Shown: positions 7,918 through 17,972, counted from the stretch's first letter. The stretch: 64,000 nucleotides of DNA from Bacteroidales bacterium (GCA_028724885.1 JAQYTJ010000056.1:1-64000); one strand, 5' to 3'. Made by a program: numbers and translations. The notes: generated by a model from the letters alone, not told the origin.

Positions 7918-10179
7918 ATGGATGTTACAGTAAGAAAGACTAACGGCTCCTACGAGGAGTACGATAATGTTAAGCTAATGAATGGCATTCGCGAGGCATA
8001 CAAAACCGCCGGCGAAGATTGTCCTGAGGCTGTCGTGGTTTCCATAGCAGAGAACCTTTATATTTACGATAAGATAACGAGCCGTGAAATCAGAAGGCAG
8101 GTTGAGGAAAGCCTGATGTCCATAAATAAGAAAGTGGCTATCGCCTACATAGAGAAATTCGATGCTGGTCTCGATCTGAGGAAAAAGAGAGACTTCATAA
8201 AGGATTACATAGCTGCTTCCAATGCGGCGACTGGTTCCAAGTTCGATTCCAATGCCAACGTGACTCGCAAGAACATCGTTACGCTCGGGCAAGAGCTCTA
8301 TAAAGAGAACAACATCAAGCAGAACCGTTACATCATGAAGGACAAGATCAAGGCTCTGTATGGCAGGGCGATGGCGAGCCAGTACATCGCCGATCTTGAG
8401 AGCCATGTCCTCTACAAGCACGATGAAAGCGGCACCCCTGGCTACCCGTATTGCGTGGCGATCACGATGTATCCTTTCCTTGTGGACGGACTGAGGAATC
8501 TAGGAGGTGTCTCCATCGCACCTACTGATCTCAAGTCGTTCTGCGGTGAGTTCATCAATCTGGTATATTCAGTGTCCTCCCAGTTCATGGGGGCGGTGGC
8601 GACGCCTGAGTTCCTGATGTATTTCGATTATTTTCTCAGGAAGGACTATGGCAATGACTATCTCGATCATTTGAATGATGTAGTCGAGATGAATGCGAAG
8701 AAGCGCACGCTGGTGAAGGTGATAGACAACTATTTCCAGCAGGTGGTGCATTCTATGAATATGCCTGCGGGCAACCGCGGCTATCAGACGGTGTTCTGGA
8801 ATATCTCTTATTTCGACGAACCTTATTTCCGCGGAGTGTTCGGTGACTTCAGGTTCCCTGACGGCACAGCTCCTGAATGGGAGACTCTCTCATGGCTGCA
8901 GAAGCATTTCATGAACTGGTTCAACGAAGAAAGGAATCATTATATTCTTACATTCCCGGTGGAGACGATGGCGTTGCTGACCGACGGAAAGGACGACTTT
9001 GCCGATCCTGAATATGCTGACTTCACTGCCGAGATGTGGAGCAAGGGTCACAGCTTCTTCTGCTACCTGTCCGACAGCCCGGACAGCCTTGCAAGCTGCT
9101 GCCGCCTGCGCAATTCCCTGACCGATCTGGATAAGAGTGACTCGGAGCACAATCACACCACGCATCAATATTCGATGGGAACCGCTTCCGTGTCAACAGG
9201 CTCAAAGTCGGTCATGACAATTAACCTGAACCGGCTGATCCAGCTTGCCGCCCGTCGTTACTTCTTGGAGAAAAAAGGCGTGATGCTGGAAGGCGGGAAG
9301 GCTCTCACGAGGGCTGACTACGACAAGAATCAGCTCTATGAATATATCCGCGAGGCTGTCAGCAAAGAGACTGAGCTTGTTCACAAGTACCAGACAGCTT
9401 TCAATGAGATCATAAAGGACTTCCTGGCAGCAAAGATGCTGGATGTTTACCAAGCTGGATTCATAGACATGAGAAGGCAGTATCTGACGGTAGGGGTCAA
9501 CGGCCTTACCGACGCAGCAGAGTTCCTGGGTCTCACCATCAGCCCGAATCCTGAATACAACGAGTTCGTGGACACGGTTCTAGAGACGATAAACATTGCC
9601 AACAGAAAGGACAAGACACCGGAGACCATGTTCAATACAGAATTCGTCCCTGGTGAGAATCTCTCTGGCAAGAACTACAACTGGGACAGGAGAGACGGCT
9701 TCTATGTGTCTCCGAAGCATAACATGTACAGTTCCTACTTCTACAACCCTGAAGATGACTCCATGTCGATGATAGATAAGTTTAAGCTTCACGGCAATGA
9801 GTATGTAAAGCATCTTGACGGCGGTTCTGCCCTGCACATGAACATTGCTGAGCACCTTTCTAAAGATCAGTATCGCCAGCTGCTGAAGGTCGCTGCCCAC
9901 TACGGCACGAATTACTTCACGTTCAATTGCCGCAATACTGTCTGCAACGACTGTGGCTATATCAGCAAGGATACGCTTGAAGTGTGTCCTAAGTGTGGGA
10001 GCCATAATCTAGATTACCTGACTCGTGTCATTGGTTATCTTAAGAGAGTGTCCTCTTTCAGCGAGATGCGTCAGGTCGAGGCAGATCATCGCTTTTACGT
10101 GGGTGGGAGCGCTTCCGGCAAGTCCACTGAGCATTCTGGAGTGGCTGTCCCCGTTCATGCGGATAAGTCCCAGATATGA
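7918..10179 (+). CDS. nrdD: Anaerobic ribonucleoside-triphosphate reductase
   Basis: 753 residues. This class III reductase makes dNTPs without oxygen by glycyl-radical chemistry. An ATP-cone allosteric domain covers ~1-90. The catalytic barrel follows, with Cys-containing blocks such as SDSPDSLASCCRLRN near 380. Near the C-terminus four cysteines, CNDC (676-679) and CPKC (690-693), form the zinc site, and the glycyl-radical Gly is at ~706 in TRVIGYL. The gene overlaps nrdG by 4 bases (ATGA), so the enzyme and its activase are translationally coupled. The ~48-residue tail after the radical glycine ends in a Gly/Ser-rich stretch of unknown role. Confidence 0.97.
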   Translation: MDVTVRKTNGSYEEYDNVKLMNGIREAYKTAGEDCPEAVVVSIAENLYIYDKITSREIRRQVEESLMSINKKVAIAYIEKFDAGLDLRKKRDFIKDYIAASNAATGSKFDSNANVTRKNIVTLGQELYKENNIKQNRYIMKDKIKALYGRAMASQYIADLESHVLYKHDESGTPGYPYCVAITMYPFLVDGLRNLGGVSIAPTDLKSFCGEFINLVYSVSSQFMGAVATPEFLMYFDYFLRKDYGNDYLDHLNDVVEMNAKKRTLVKVIDNYFQQVVHSMNMPAGNRGYQTVFWNISYFDEPYFRGVFGDFRFPDGTAPEWETLSWLQKHFMNWFNEERNHYILTFPVETMALLTDGKDDFADPEYADFTAEMWSKGHSFFCYLSDSPDSLASCCRLRNSLTDLDKSDSEHNHTTHQYSMGTASVSTGSKSVMTINLNRLIQLAARRYFLEKKGVMLEGGKALTRADYDKNQLYEYIREAVSKETELVHKYQTAFNEIIKDFLAAKMLDVYQAGFIDMRRQYLTVGVNGLTDAAEFLGLTISPNPEYNEFVDTVLETINIANRKDKTPETMFNTEFVPGENLSGKNYNWDRRDGFYVSPKHNMYSSYFYNPEDDSMSMIDKFKLHGNEYVKHLDGGSALHMNIAEHLSKDQYRQLLKVAAHYGTNYFTFNCRNTVCNDCGYISKDTLEVCPKCGSHNLDYLTRVIGYLKRVSSFSEMRQVEADHRFYVGGSASGKSTEHSGVAVPVHADKSQI

Positions 10180-10670
10180 TAAAATATGTTCCAGAGATGA
10201 CCTCAGTGGTCATCGAGGAGATACCCGATAGAGTTACCTTGGCAGTTGACATAAGCAATTGCCAAGGTAATTGCATAGGGTGCCATTCTCCTTTCCTGCG
10301 GATGGATGTAGGAGCAGAATTGACGAACGAGGTCATCGACTCACTCGTCTTGGATAATTATGGAGTGAACTGCTTTCTGTTCTTGGGCGAGGGCGATGAT
10401 TTGAATGCGCTTCTTGGGCTTGCCGAACACGTTCGCTCCATTGGTCTGAAAGTAGCACTTTATTCCGGTCGCAAAGAAGTTGAGAACGAAATCTATCGCG
10501 CATTCGACTATGTCAAGGTTGGTCCTTACATGGCTAAGTTCGGCCCTCTCAACGAGAGCACTACGAATCAGCGTCTCTACATGATTTCTCACGATGGCGA
10601 GTCTTTCACTAAGACAGACATCACTTCCCGTTTCTGGAATCGCGGCATAGACCCGAACGCTAGCCATTAG
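10176..10670 (+). CDS. nrdG: Anaerobic NrdD-activating radical SAM protein
   Basis: 164 residues. It generates the glycyl radical on NrdD using S-adenosylmethionine and a [4Fe-4S] cluster. The CxxxCxxC cluster motif is plain (CQGNCIGCHSP, ~30-40), and an FLGEGDD block follows in the place of the usual GGEP SAM-binding loop. The length fits the family. The start codon overlaps the nrdD stop, so the two are co-transcribed from the promoter at 7796-7827. Confidence 0.95.
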   Translation: MIKYVPEMTSVVIEEIPDRVTLAVDISNCQGNCIGCHSPFLRMDVGAELTNEVIDSLVLDNYGVNCFLFLGEGDDLNALLGLAEHVRSIGLKVALYSGRKEVENEIYRAFDYVKVGPYMAKFGPLNESTTNQRLYMISHDGESFTKTDITSRFWNRGIDPNASH

Positions 10671-10910
10671 CCTCGGCGTCGCTGACGTTGGTGGGGATTG
10701 TGGTATTATGGCGGACCGGAATAGACATCCCCTTGTAACCTTTCAATCTAAAACTATATCCATCAGATAACGACTCATCAATTGATAAAGTATAAAGCCA
10801 AAAGAAAATATCGTGGTTTATGCATAAAGACAATTTCTGCCATTGAACTCGAAATTAGTTATCCGAAAGTGTCATGTGGATTTTATTGTTAATTAACAAA
10901 GACTGAGTAT

Positions 10911-11453
10911 ATGAATTTCTCTTGTTTTTCGTTATTCTTTTTTAATCAAATTATGCAATTTTTAAAATTATTATTCATTACTTTTTCTGTTTCGGCTTTT
11001 TTCTTGCTCAAAAGAAAACTTCGAGATTCCTTCTATAGAAGTCGTTAATGAGAAAAACCGCAAAGAAGAATTTGCAACGACTCTCTCGAAGGCTGTGGCT
11101 AATGAACCAACTTTAAGATATTTTCTAAAGAAAGAGGCAATTCTTAAATTTGGTACGGATTGCGATGTCTTTTAGTTGAAGACATTTTCATCCCAGCTTT
11201 TCTCCAAAGCGACATAGTCATTTATGACGGATCCGACCTGAAGCCTTTCGCTTCCATTAGGATAGGCGGTCTTTTCTGCACATCCAGAACTTCGAATATC
11301 TTTAATTTTAATCCGTCACTTGGCATCCCATATTCAAAGATGCCGCTGACAGTAGGATACATACATCAATATGGAGTAGTCAAAGATAATGTGAGTAACA
11401 CTATGGGAGGCACTACCACTGGTACAATCAAGTCTCATATCATTATAATGTAG
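10911..11453 (+). pseudogene. Decayed secreted-protein gene
   Basis: From the ATG at 10953 (or 10911) a signal-peptide-like run (MQFLKLLFITFSVSAFF) is read in one frame to ~11010. A different frame then gives plausible protein (EIPSIEVVNEKNRKEEFATT, then LSKAVANEPTLRYFLKKEAI and a few more residues) up to a stop at 11173. A third frame is open from ~11160 to 11453. Charged helical text of this sort is common in Bacteroidetes secreted proteins. Two frameshifts and one stop would be needed to break the original gene. I do not recognise the family. Confidence 0.35.
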
Positions 11454-11736
11454 TAACGATAGCATGGCAAAGATAATTTCAAATCGTAGTGGACTCAAAA
11501 CCTTTTCAATCATCTAATTATCAATATTAAAGAGAACATTGTAAGAGAAGCTGGATTTGTTGGAGGCAGAGGTAAAGGCACTGCCGGACTACGGCAGCAA
11601 GTTTGATGTTGTGGCCGCTGCTCTGTCTTGCAGAACATCATAGGTGAGCTTTCCTGCAAGACTTGCCCATCATAGCTGTTCCCGATTCGGAAGTCTTGTT
11701 CGTGCATTGGTTCATGATTTTCCCCAAAAATTTAGC

Positions 11737-11744
11737 TAAATTTG
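11737..11744 (+). promoter_or_regulatory. -7 box for metY
   Basis: TAAATTTG, a full match to TAnnTTTG, 22 bases before the metY ATG, giving a short leader. No clear -33 element is seen at the right distance. No SAM-riboswitch-like structure is evident in the short space available. Confidence 0.55.
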
Positions 11745-11766
11745 CTCGCATATAAAAAGAACGAAT

Positions 11767-13044
11767 ATGAAAAAGAATTTGCAGACCCTGTGCGTACAGG
11801 CTGGCTGGAAGCCGAAAAAAGGGGAACCTCGCATGGTGCCCATCTATCAAAGCACGACTTTTAAATACGATACTTCCGAGGAAATGGGCAAGCTCTTCGA
11901 CTTGGAGGAGAGCGGCTATTTTTACACGCGGCTGTCCAATCCCACCAGCGATGCGGTAGCTGCGAAAATCAATGCGCTGGAAGGAGGTGTAGGGGCTTTG
12001 CTGACCTCCTCAGGTCAGGCCGCCAATTTCTTTGCGGTCTTCAACATCTGTGAGTCCGGGGATCATTTCATCTCCACGAGCCAGATTTACGGTGGAACGT
12101 ACAATCTGTTCGGAGTGACGCTCATGAAACTTGGGATTGAATGCACTTTCATCGACGAAGAAGCTTCCGACGATGAAATAGAAAAGGCGTTTCGTCCGAA
12201 CACGAAATGCTTTTTCGGTGAAACCATCTCCAATCCGGGATGCCGGGTGCTTGACATCGAACGCTTTGCGAAGATTGCACATCGCCACGGGGTGCCGCTG
12301 ATTGTGGACAACACCTTTGCGACCCCGATTCTTTGCCGTCCTTTCGAGTGGGGAGCGGACATCGTGACCCATTCCACGACGAAATACATGGACGGACATG
12401 CGACTCAGGTGGGCGGTGCCGTCGTGGACGGAGGTCGTTTCGACTGGGAAGCTCAGGCAGATAAATTCCCGGGGCTTACGACTCCCGATGAAAGTTATCA
12501 TGGGCTGACCTACGCAAAGGCTTTTGGCAAAAGTGCTTATTTGACCAAGATATTGGCGCAGCTCATGCGAGATTTTGGCTCCGCTCCGTCTCCGATGAAC
12601 AGTTTCCTGCTGAACCTCGGTCTGGAAACCCTGCATCTGCGGATGCCTCGCCACAGCGAGAACGGCCTAAAGGTCGCCCGATGGCTGGAAGCACATCCGA
12701 AAGTGGCTTGGGTTAGCTACAGCGGTCTTGAAAGCAGTCCTGATTATGCACTGGCGCAGAAATATCTCCCTGACGGGCAGTGCGGCGTAATCTCATTTGG
12801 ACTCAAAGGCACCCGTGAAGATGCCATCCATTTCATGGATCGGCTCGAATTCGTTGCGATTGTGACCCATGTCGCAGACGCTCGTACATGCATTCTTCAT
12901 CCGGCCAGCCATACGCACCGGCAGCTCTCTGACGAGCAGCTCCGGAAGGCTGGCATTGCTCCCGACCTTATCCGTCTTTCTGTCGGAATTGAAGCGGTCG
13001 AAGACATCATTGCCGACCTGCAGCAGGCACTGGACAAGAACTGA
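11767..13044 (+). CDS. metY: O-acetylhomoserine sulfhydrylase
   Basis: 425 residues, a cytoplasmic PLP enzyme of the Cys/Met metabolism family that would make homocysteine from O-acetylhomoserine and sulfide. YTRLSNPTSDAVAAKINALEGG (~57-78) is the classic family signature and STTKYMDGHATQVGG (~203-217) contains the PLP lysine. The length (~425, against ~390 for cystathionine gamma-synthase and beta-lyase) and the FPGLTTPDESYHGL block favour the sulfhydrylase. It is a single gene with its own promoter and a strong terminator, converging on the T9SS operon. Cystathionine gamma-synthase activity is the main alternative. Confidence 0.9.
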   Translation: MKKNLQTLCVQAGWKPKKGEPRMVPIYQSTTFKYDTSEEMGKLFDLEESGYFYTRLSNPTSDAVAAKINALEGGVGALLTSSGQAANFFAVFNICESGDHFISTSQIYGGTYNLFGVTLMKLGIECTFIDEEASDDEIEKAFRPNTKCFFGETISNPGCRVLDIERFAKIAHRHGVPLIVDNTFATPILCRPFEWGADIVTHSTTKYMDGHATQVGGAVVDGGRFDWEAQADKFPGLTTPDESYHGLTYAKAFGKSAYLTKILAQLMRDFGSAPSPMNSFLLNLGLETLHLRMPRHSENGLKVARWLEAHPKVAWVSYSGLESSPDYALAQKYLPDGQCGVISFGLKGTREDAIHFMDRLEFVAIVTHVADARTCILHPASHTHRQLSDEQLRKAGIAPDLIRLSVGIEAVEDIIADLQQALDKN

Positions 13045-13088
13045 CCCACACCCTCCTCACAGCTCCTTCTAGTTGCCTTGACGAAAAA

Positions 13089-13120
13089 CAGCCACTTCCT
13101 GTTGGGAAGTGGCTGCTTTT
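13089..13120 (+). terminator. Intrinsic terminator after metY
   Basis: A perfect 11-base-pair stem (CAGCCACTTCC with GGAAGTGGCTG), a 5-base loop, then CTTTT. It lies 45 bases after the metY stop. Read from the other side the stem is preceded by AAAA, so it gives only a weak U-tract for the opposing operon. Confidence 0.9.
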
Positions 13121-13191
13121 CAATATGTAGCCTGTTCATAAACTGTCCGGGAAAAGGATCTAGGAGACAAACCGGCTGCGAATGGGTTCGT

Positions 13192-14754
13192 TTATCTGCC
13201 GAGTGGCACTTTATAAGTCATTGGACTGTGTTTCGGATTTTTCTGTTCGGCGCGGGAATCTTTGAAATACTGACGTATGCCGTCTTTCTTAGCTCCATCT
13301 TCCTGATCTAGTGCCGCAAAGCGCACGTCCAAGACATCCTTGCCGAAATCATCGTAGAACTGCCATCCAATGTTCATCTGGATTGGGTTGACGTTGTGTT
13401 CGAAGGTATAGAATCCTTCTTGCCGCTGCCCGAGGAATGTGAATCCAGAGTTCTCGTACAGCCGGACAAATTCCCTCGTGAAATCCATGAGGCTCTTGTG
13501 CTTCCAGAAGACCAGATTCATGTTCGTGTAAATGTGGCTGGCCTCAATCAAGGTGTGCTTGCCGGAGTAGCCTCCATTGTCAACATAGTACGCTCGCTGG
13601 ATCAGGCCCAAATCGTCGGTCACGTTGAACGCAAGGAATTCGAATTTATCGTTGCTGATGGAAGCGTTTTTGTCGAACACTCCGCCGTGGGCAGCTTCCC
13701 AGTCTAAGATGTCTTGTTTGGTGGCCTCAAAATCATAGAAACCGAAAGGAAGCGTTTCCCATGTCTGGTAATCCTGCGGCTGTTGCGGCTTGAAATCATA
13801 GACGACCTGTGGATTCTGGGCGCTGGCATTGATCGTTGCCTCTACGCTGTGCTCCCGATTGAAGAAGACATCGGTTTTGTCTGTCTCTTCGAAGCCTTCT
13901 TTGAAAAGGAAGTCGATGAAGTCGTTCTTCTCACTAGTCAGGATCTTTGGATTGCGCGCAAAAGCGACGCCGACGGTGTACTGCATGTTCGTGAACACAT
14001 ACGTGATTTGTTCGAATGCCTCACTGACGGACAAGAAGTCCGCACGTTCGGAATTTTTATTCTTCAGCGTACTCCGGCGCTGCAGTTCGAATGCTTCAAT
14101 TTCCTCCAGGCCAGTTTCGAAATTCATGTACGGCAGGATAAAATATAGAAGTCCTTCCTGCTCCACGGCAATTTCACGGATGATATCTCCGCATTCCAGA
14201 TAGATTTTCCCAACCCTCGGGTCACGCGAATTGTTCTTTGCCACGTTGACTAGGACTTCCGAGCGGTTCTTTTTTGCGGTGGTGGTCAGCCAGCTTTCGC
14301 TGTCTGTATAGACTTTCCATTGGTCGTCGTTTGAAACTACCTCGAAAACGAGTGTCGTCGCATCTGAAGTGATGTTGAACAGGTCGGGCGATGCTGATAT
14401 GGAAACGTTAGCTGCGGCTTGCTCGACATAGAACTTTTTCCCTACGCCGGCTGCGAGAACGACGATTTCGGCATCTCTTTGAACCGTCTTAGTGTTTTCT
14501 GTCACGCTTATGGTCAAGGTATTTCCTGCCTGCGTGGTTTTCAGCCAGTCGCTGTTGGAAGTGATCGAAGTCCATTCAGCCTGATTCGTGGTCACGGTGA
14601 TTTTTTTCTCGGAGGCAGTGCTCGGGAATTTGAATATTCCGTCATCGGAGAGTTCGAGCGTTACTTTTTCATCTTCGGTGTCCGAGGGCATGCATGCGTT
14701 CGGCATCAGTATGGCACCCAACGCAAGAAGTATGTGGAAAACTGTTTTTTTCAT
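13192..14754 (-). CDS. BACON-domain lipoprotein (second copy)
   Basis: 520 residues. Signal with lipobox ending at Cys21 (MPNAC). Two BACON-like beta-sandwich domains follow (~33-115 and ~118-205), each with the VTTNQAEWTSITSNSDWL or DDQWKVYTDSESWL pattern and a strand ending VEQ. The remaining ~310 residues (from ILPYMNFE) match the C-terminal part of the lipoprotein at 23212-24834 in layout: an ILP/VLP strand, repeated Phe-rich strand blocks, and a late GFTFLGQ or GFKEYST strand. BACON domains are thought to bind glycans or mucin. The C-terminal part is unrecognised. This is the last gene of the seven-gene operon, 39 bases after the BIG2 gene. Confidence 0.85.
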   Translation of the reverse strand: MKKTVFHILLALGAILMPNACMPSDTEDEKVTLELSDDGIFKFPSTASEKKITVTTNQAEWTSITSNSDWLKTTQAGNTLTISVTENTKTVQRDAEIVVLAAGVGKKFYVEQAAANVSISASPDLFNITSDATTLVFEVVSNDDQWKVYTDSESWLTTTAKKNRSEVLVNVAKNNSRDPRVGKIYLECGDIIREIAVEQEGLLYFILPYMNFETGLEEIEAFELQRRSTLKNKNSERADFLSVSEAFEQITYVFTNMQYTVGVAFARNPKILTSEKNDFIDFLFKEGFEETDKTDVFFNREHSVEATINASAQNPQVVYDFKPQQPQDYQTWETLPFGFYDFEATKQDILDWEAAHGGVFDKNASISNDKFEFLAFNVTDDLGLIQRAYYVDNGGYSGKHTLIEASHIYTNMNLVFWKHKSLMDFTREFVRLYENSGFTFLGQRQEGFYTFEHNVNPIQMNIGWQFYDDFGKDVLDVRFAALDQEDGAKKDGIRQYFKDSRAEQKNPKHSPMTYKVPLGR

Positions 14755-14793
14755 TTGAAATTCTTGTTGATTGATTTTTTTTGAAAGGCAAGG

Positions 14794-16422
14794 TCATCTC
14801 TGGATTAGGCGAACGGAAAGTCCCTGATATTTTACGACTCCGCCGCCGACGTTGGCAAACTTGTCGGAATAATACATCGTGTAGGCATTTTGGGGGTAAT
14901 CGACGAAAACGTTCGTGGACCAGTAGGTTGCCCCGACATTAACGAAGAGGAAGTTTCCCCTTCCAATCCCGTCTTCGTCCGTGTATACAGACCACCCAGC
15001 GGCAGGGAAGGTTCTTACGATATCTTTGGAACTATCCTCTTCCCAGAACGCTTCATTGGCGATGTCCTCAAGTTCACCCGTGAAAATCGGACCTAGGTAG
15101 CGAACCCTTATTTCCAGATAGTTCTGGTTGAATTTTGGATGATTCTTGTATTCGTATCGGTACGCCGCAAGCTGAGCTTGCGCATTTCCCCGGAACCGAA
15201 GGCCGTAGACGATTTTGTTTCCTGCGCAGAGATAGTCTGAAAAGTAGGTTTTCGTCTTTCCTTTGATTGCGATGCTTTCCTGCACATTCTTGGCGATGAT
15301 TCGCTTCGTGAAGTTCACATAGCCGAGCGTGACCACATCCAAGTCGGGGATGATTGCCCTCAGGTCATCCAGCGTAGGCAGTCTCCACGCACTGAAGACT
15401 GGTGCGGTCAGGATGTTCCTTGAAGCCGGGTTGTATTTCAGATGGTATTCGCCGTTCAGTACGTACCAGTTGAAATGGCCTGATTTTGAATAATCTTCGC
15501 TGTAGGAAAAATCCGTGCCATCTTTGTTGAGGTCGTACTCGGCGAAATATTCAATGGCCAATTTTTCTCGCTCTTTTTTCTGAATTACTCGCACCCGGCA
15601 GACGGAACATATTTCTGACCCCTCAGCTGAAGCCGTCACTTCGGTATCTCCCAGATCCAGGGCGGTCAAAGTCCCGTCCTTGGAAACCATCGCAACTGCA
15701 GGGTTGCTGGATTTCCAGATTACGGTCTGATTGGTGGCATTTTCCGGATAGACCGTCGCCGACAGATGAAATTCATCATTCGGGTACATGTGCTTTCTGC
15801 GCATGGAGATGTAAATGCCGGAAACAGGAACGAACTTCTTTTCGATGACAAGCTTGCATGTCCCGGAGATTTTTTCGTCTCCTTTCAGCGTAGCCGTGAT
15901 CTTCACCTCGCCTTCTGCTACCGGGGTCACCTTCCCGAGTTGGGAAACTGTTGCGATTTCCGGATTGGAAGTGGTCCAGTTCAGCGTTTGGTCGGTAGCG
16001 TTTTCTGGCGTTATGACGGCGATGACAGTAAATGGTTCGTTCAGGTAGGCCGTCCCAGAGGAAGGCTCTAACCGAATCGATTCTGCAGGGATGGTTTTCT
16101 CCATGACAGTCACTTCGCAGACAGCTCTCCGGTTCCCGTCCGACGTAGCCACGGTGATGCTGGTCTGCCCGGCTCCTACGCCCTTGACCAAGCCGGCCTT
16201 GTCTACTGTTGCGACCAGCGGCTGGGCGGACAGCCAAACAACCTCCTGATTTTCGGCATCAGCCGGGGAGACGGTTGCATTCAGCGTAAAGCTTTCTCCC
16301 ACGACTATTGCTTTCGAAGAAGCATCCAAAGAAACAGACGACACAAGGTGATTCTGTTCCCCACATCCAAAGAAGAGCAGCAAAGAAAAAAGATAAATGA
16401 ATAGTGTTATTATCTTTCTCAT
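14794..16422 (-). CDS. Triple BIG2 lipoprotein with lectin-like C-terminus
   Basis: 542 residues from the Met-Arg-Lys start at 16422. An ATG 18 bases earlier is in frame but places MNNINN before the signal. The lipobox ends FFGC at ~20. Three bacterial Ig-like group 2 domains follow (roughly 25-110, 112-197, 198-285), each with the W-[ST]-S-x-x-P-x-x-A-x-V core. The C-terminal ~250 residues share with the next two proteins the blocks FNWYVLNG, WRLPTLDDLRAIIP, YLEIRVRYLG, RTFPAAG and a final YWSTN...GLSVRLI. The WRLPT and GxSVR pattern recalls the fibrobacter-type major paralogous / C-type-lectin-like fold. Likely a surface-exposed binding protein. Confidence 0.8.
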   Translation of the reverse strand: MRKIITLFIYLFSLLLFFGCGEQNHLVSSVSLDASSKAIVVGESFTLNATVSPADAENQEVVWLSAQPLVATVDKAGLVKGVGAGQTSITVATSDGNRRAVCEVTVMEKTIPAESIRLEPSSGTAYLNEPFTVIAVITPENATDQTLNWTTSNPEIATVSQLGKVTPVAEGEVKITATLKGDEKISGTCKLVIEKKFVPVSGIYISMRRKHMYPNDEFHLSATVYPENATNQTVIWKSSNPAVAMVSKDGTLTALDLGDTEVTASAEGSEICSVCRVRVIQKKEREKLAIEYFAEYDLNKDGTDFSYSEDYSKSGHFNWYVLNGEYHLKYNPASRNILTAPVFSAWRLPTLDDLRAIIPDLDVVTLGYVNFTKRIIAKNVQESIAIKGKTKTYFSDYLCAGNKIVYGLRFRGNAQAQLAAYRYEYKNHPKFNQNYLEIRVRYLGPIFTGELEDIANEAFWEEDSSKDIVRTFPAAGWSVYTDEDGIGRGNFLFVNVGATYWSTNVFVDYPQNAYTMYYSDKFANVGGGVVKYQGLSVRLIQR

Positions 16423-16535
16423 ATTGTTGATATTGTTCATGTTGTGAAAAAACCGTGGATGATTGAAACAATCGTGACCTTGGACGACGCACGGTCGTTT
16501 GAATCATCCGGTTTTAATTAAGTAAAGTCCTGTGG

Positions 16536-17972
16536 CTATTCCATCTTTTGGGCGTTTCTCACCAAAACGACGGGATAGGCGTAGAGCATGTTGTCATCGT
16601 CGACGGCAGGTCCCGCCGTCTTCGAGAAGAACAGACTCCACGCATTGTTAGGCTTATCTTCATGCTTGGTAACTGACCAGAAGTATCCACGCTCACCTAG
16701 CGTCGAAGGATGGGCCCCGATGCCTTTCCCGTTGGAGTCAGAATCCATATAGCGTCCATAGGACGGGAATACAGCGACAAGGTCATCTTCGTTGTTGCTG
16801 TTCCACCAGTCTTCGGAAGTGATTTTGCTGACTTCAGTCTTTTCATCCTGGTTCGTAATGCCTAGGTGGCGGACCGTGATCTTCAGGTAATTCCCGGACT
16901 TCTCATCCAGGACATATTCATACTTGTAGGCACTTTTCATGCTGGATTGCTGGGTATCCTGGGTGAAGAGCCGGATTCCAAACACCTTTCCTTTCCGGGA
17001 AATGTAGTTTGAATAGTATTCCCCTGTCTTCCCGTTGACAGTCACTTCTTCCAGCACGTTGTATAGCTCAGCGGTACGGCCGAAGCTCACGTCGGAGGAA
17101 GGAGTTGGAATAATCCCGTTCCATTCAGTCTGGGTGGGCAGGTGCCAGTCCTCTAATGCCGCGTTGGCCAGCAAATTTGTGCCGCTGAGATTGTACAGGT
17201 TGTTTTGCATGCCGTTCAGGACGTACCAGTTGAAGTATCCGACTGAGCTGTTGCGGACATCATAATCCTTCACGAAGCCCGTTCCGGTCTTGTTGAGGAC
17301 ATGCGTGGCGAAATATTCAATCGGCAGACCGAATTTCGTCTTGAATTCGGATTTTTTACAAGGCAGCCTGAATGACTGACCGTTGTACTCGATTGTGATT
17401 GTGTCGTCGCCATTCTTGGTAATCTTGATTGGAATGACTCCGTCATGTCCTGTTGCGATGGTCGGGTTGCCGTCGCTATCTCTCACTAGGTCCCATGTTT
17501 TTCCGCCATCCGTGCTTACTTCCCACTGTCCGTCTGCATTCACACGCAGAGTGGGCGTTGCACCAGGAGCACCTTCCTTCCCGTTCACGAGGATAGGCTT
17601 TCCTTCCGAATCAAGGATTGGATCCCCGTTTAGGCTCCAGTAGAGTTCTCCGTTGTGACTAAGGACTCCGACCACTGGCGTGGAGCCTGCCGTTCCATGC
17701 TTCAGCACGATTTCGGTGCCATTACTCATGCTCAGGACATATCCACTGCCATCCTCCAGCGCTTTGTAAGAGGATATGGCTGTCTTGTCATTTTGCGCAG
17801 CGATCAACGCTCTCAGGTTGACTATGTTGTCGTTAATATTCTTGACCTGGTTCTCCAGTGCCGTGAGGCGGACTTCGTGGTCGTCCAGACGGTTGTTGAC
17901 ATCACTCAAGTCGGTACATGCTGCGAAAAGGGCAAACGCAAAAATCAATAATAAATAGGAGTGCTTTTTCAT
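16536..17972 (-). CDS. DUF4988/PL29-N-type surface lipoprotein
   Basis: 478 residues. Lipobox Cys19 (LFAAC), then a short coiled-coil segment (NRLDDHEVRLTALENQVKNI, ~27-46) and a domain with GSGYVLSMSNGTEIVLKHG, GELYWSLNGD and GQWEVSTDGGKTW, the pattern seen at the N-terminus of PL29-type lyases and many other Bacteroidetes lipoproteins (DUF4988). No lyase domain follows. The C-terminus instead carries the FNWYVLNG / WHLPTQTEWNGIIP / LKITVRHLG / VAVFPSYGR module shared with both neighbours. The start overlaps the previous gene's stop by 4 bases. PL29 annotation should not be read as lyase activity. Confidence 0.82.
   Translation of the reverse strand: MKKHSYLLLIFAFALFAACTDLSDVNNRLDDHEVRLTALENQVKNINDNIVNLRALIAAQNDKTAISSYKALEDGSGYVLSMSNGTEIVLKHGTAGSTPVVGVLSHNGELYWSLNGDPILDSEGKPILVNGKEGAPGATPTLRVNADGQWEVSTDGGKTWDLVRDSDGNPTIATGHDGVIPIKITKNGDDTITIEYNGQSFRLPCKKSEFKTKFGLPIEYFATHVLNKTGTGFVKDYDVRNSSVGYFNWYVLNGMQNNLYNLSGTNLLANAALEDWHLPTQTEWNGIIPTPSSDVSFGRTAELYNVLEEVTVNGKTGEYYSNYISRKGKVFGIRLFTQDTQQSSMKSAYKYEYVLDEKSGNYLKITVRHLGITNQDEKTEVSKITSEDWWNSNNEDDLVAVFPSYGRYMDSDSNGKGIGAHPSTLGERGYFWSVTKHEDKPNNAWSLFFSKTAGPAVDDDNMLYAYPVVLVRNAQKME

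Larger units (their letters stand above)
10671..11766. other. 1.1-kb gap, mostly gene remnant
   Basis: AT-rich DNA between nrdG and metY. No intact gene is seen. 10911-11453 looks like a decayed lipoprotein-type or secreted-protein gene (entered separately). 11454-11736 has only short frames. The only clear signal is the metY -7 box at the right end. Confidence 0.6.

Noticed and set aside
11700..11766. SAM riboswitch controlling metY
   Set aside because: Only ~20 bases lie between the -7 box and the start codon, too few for a SAM-I or SAM-II fold.
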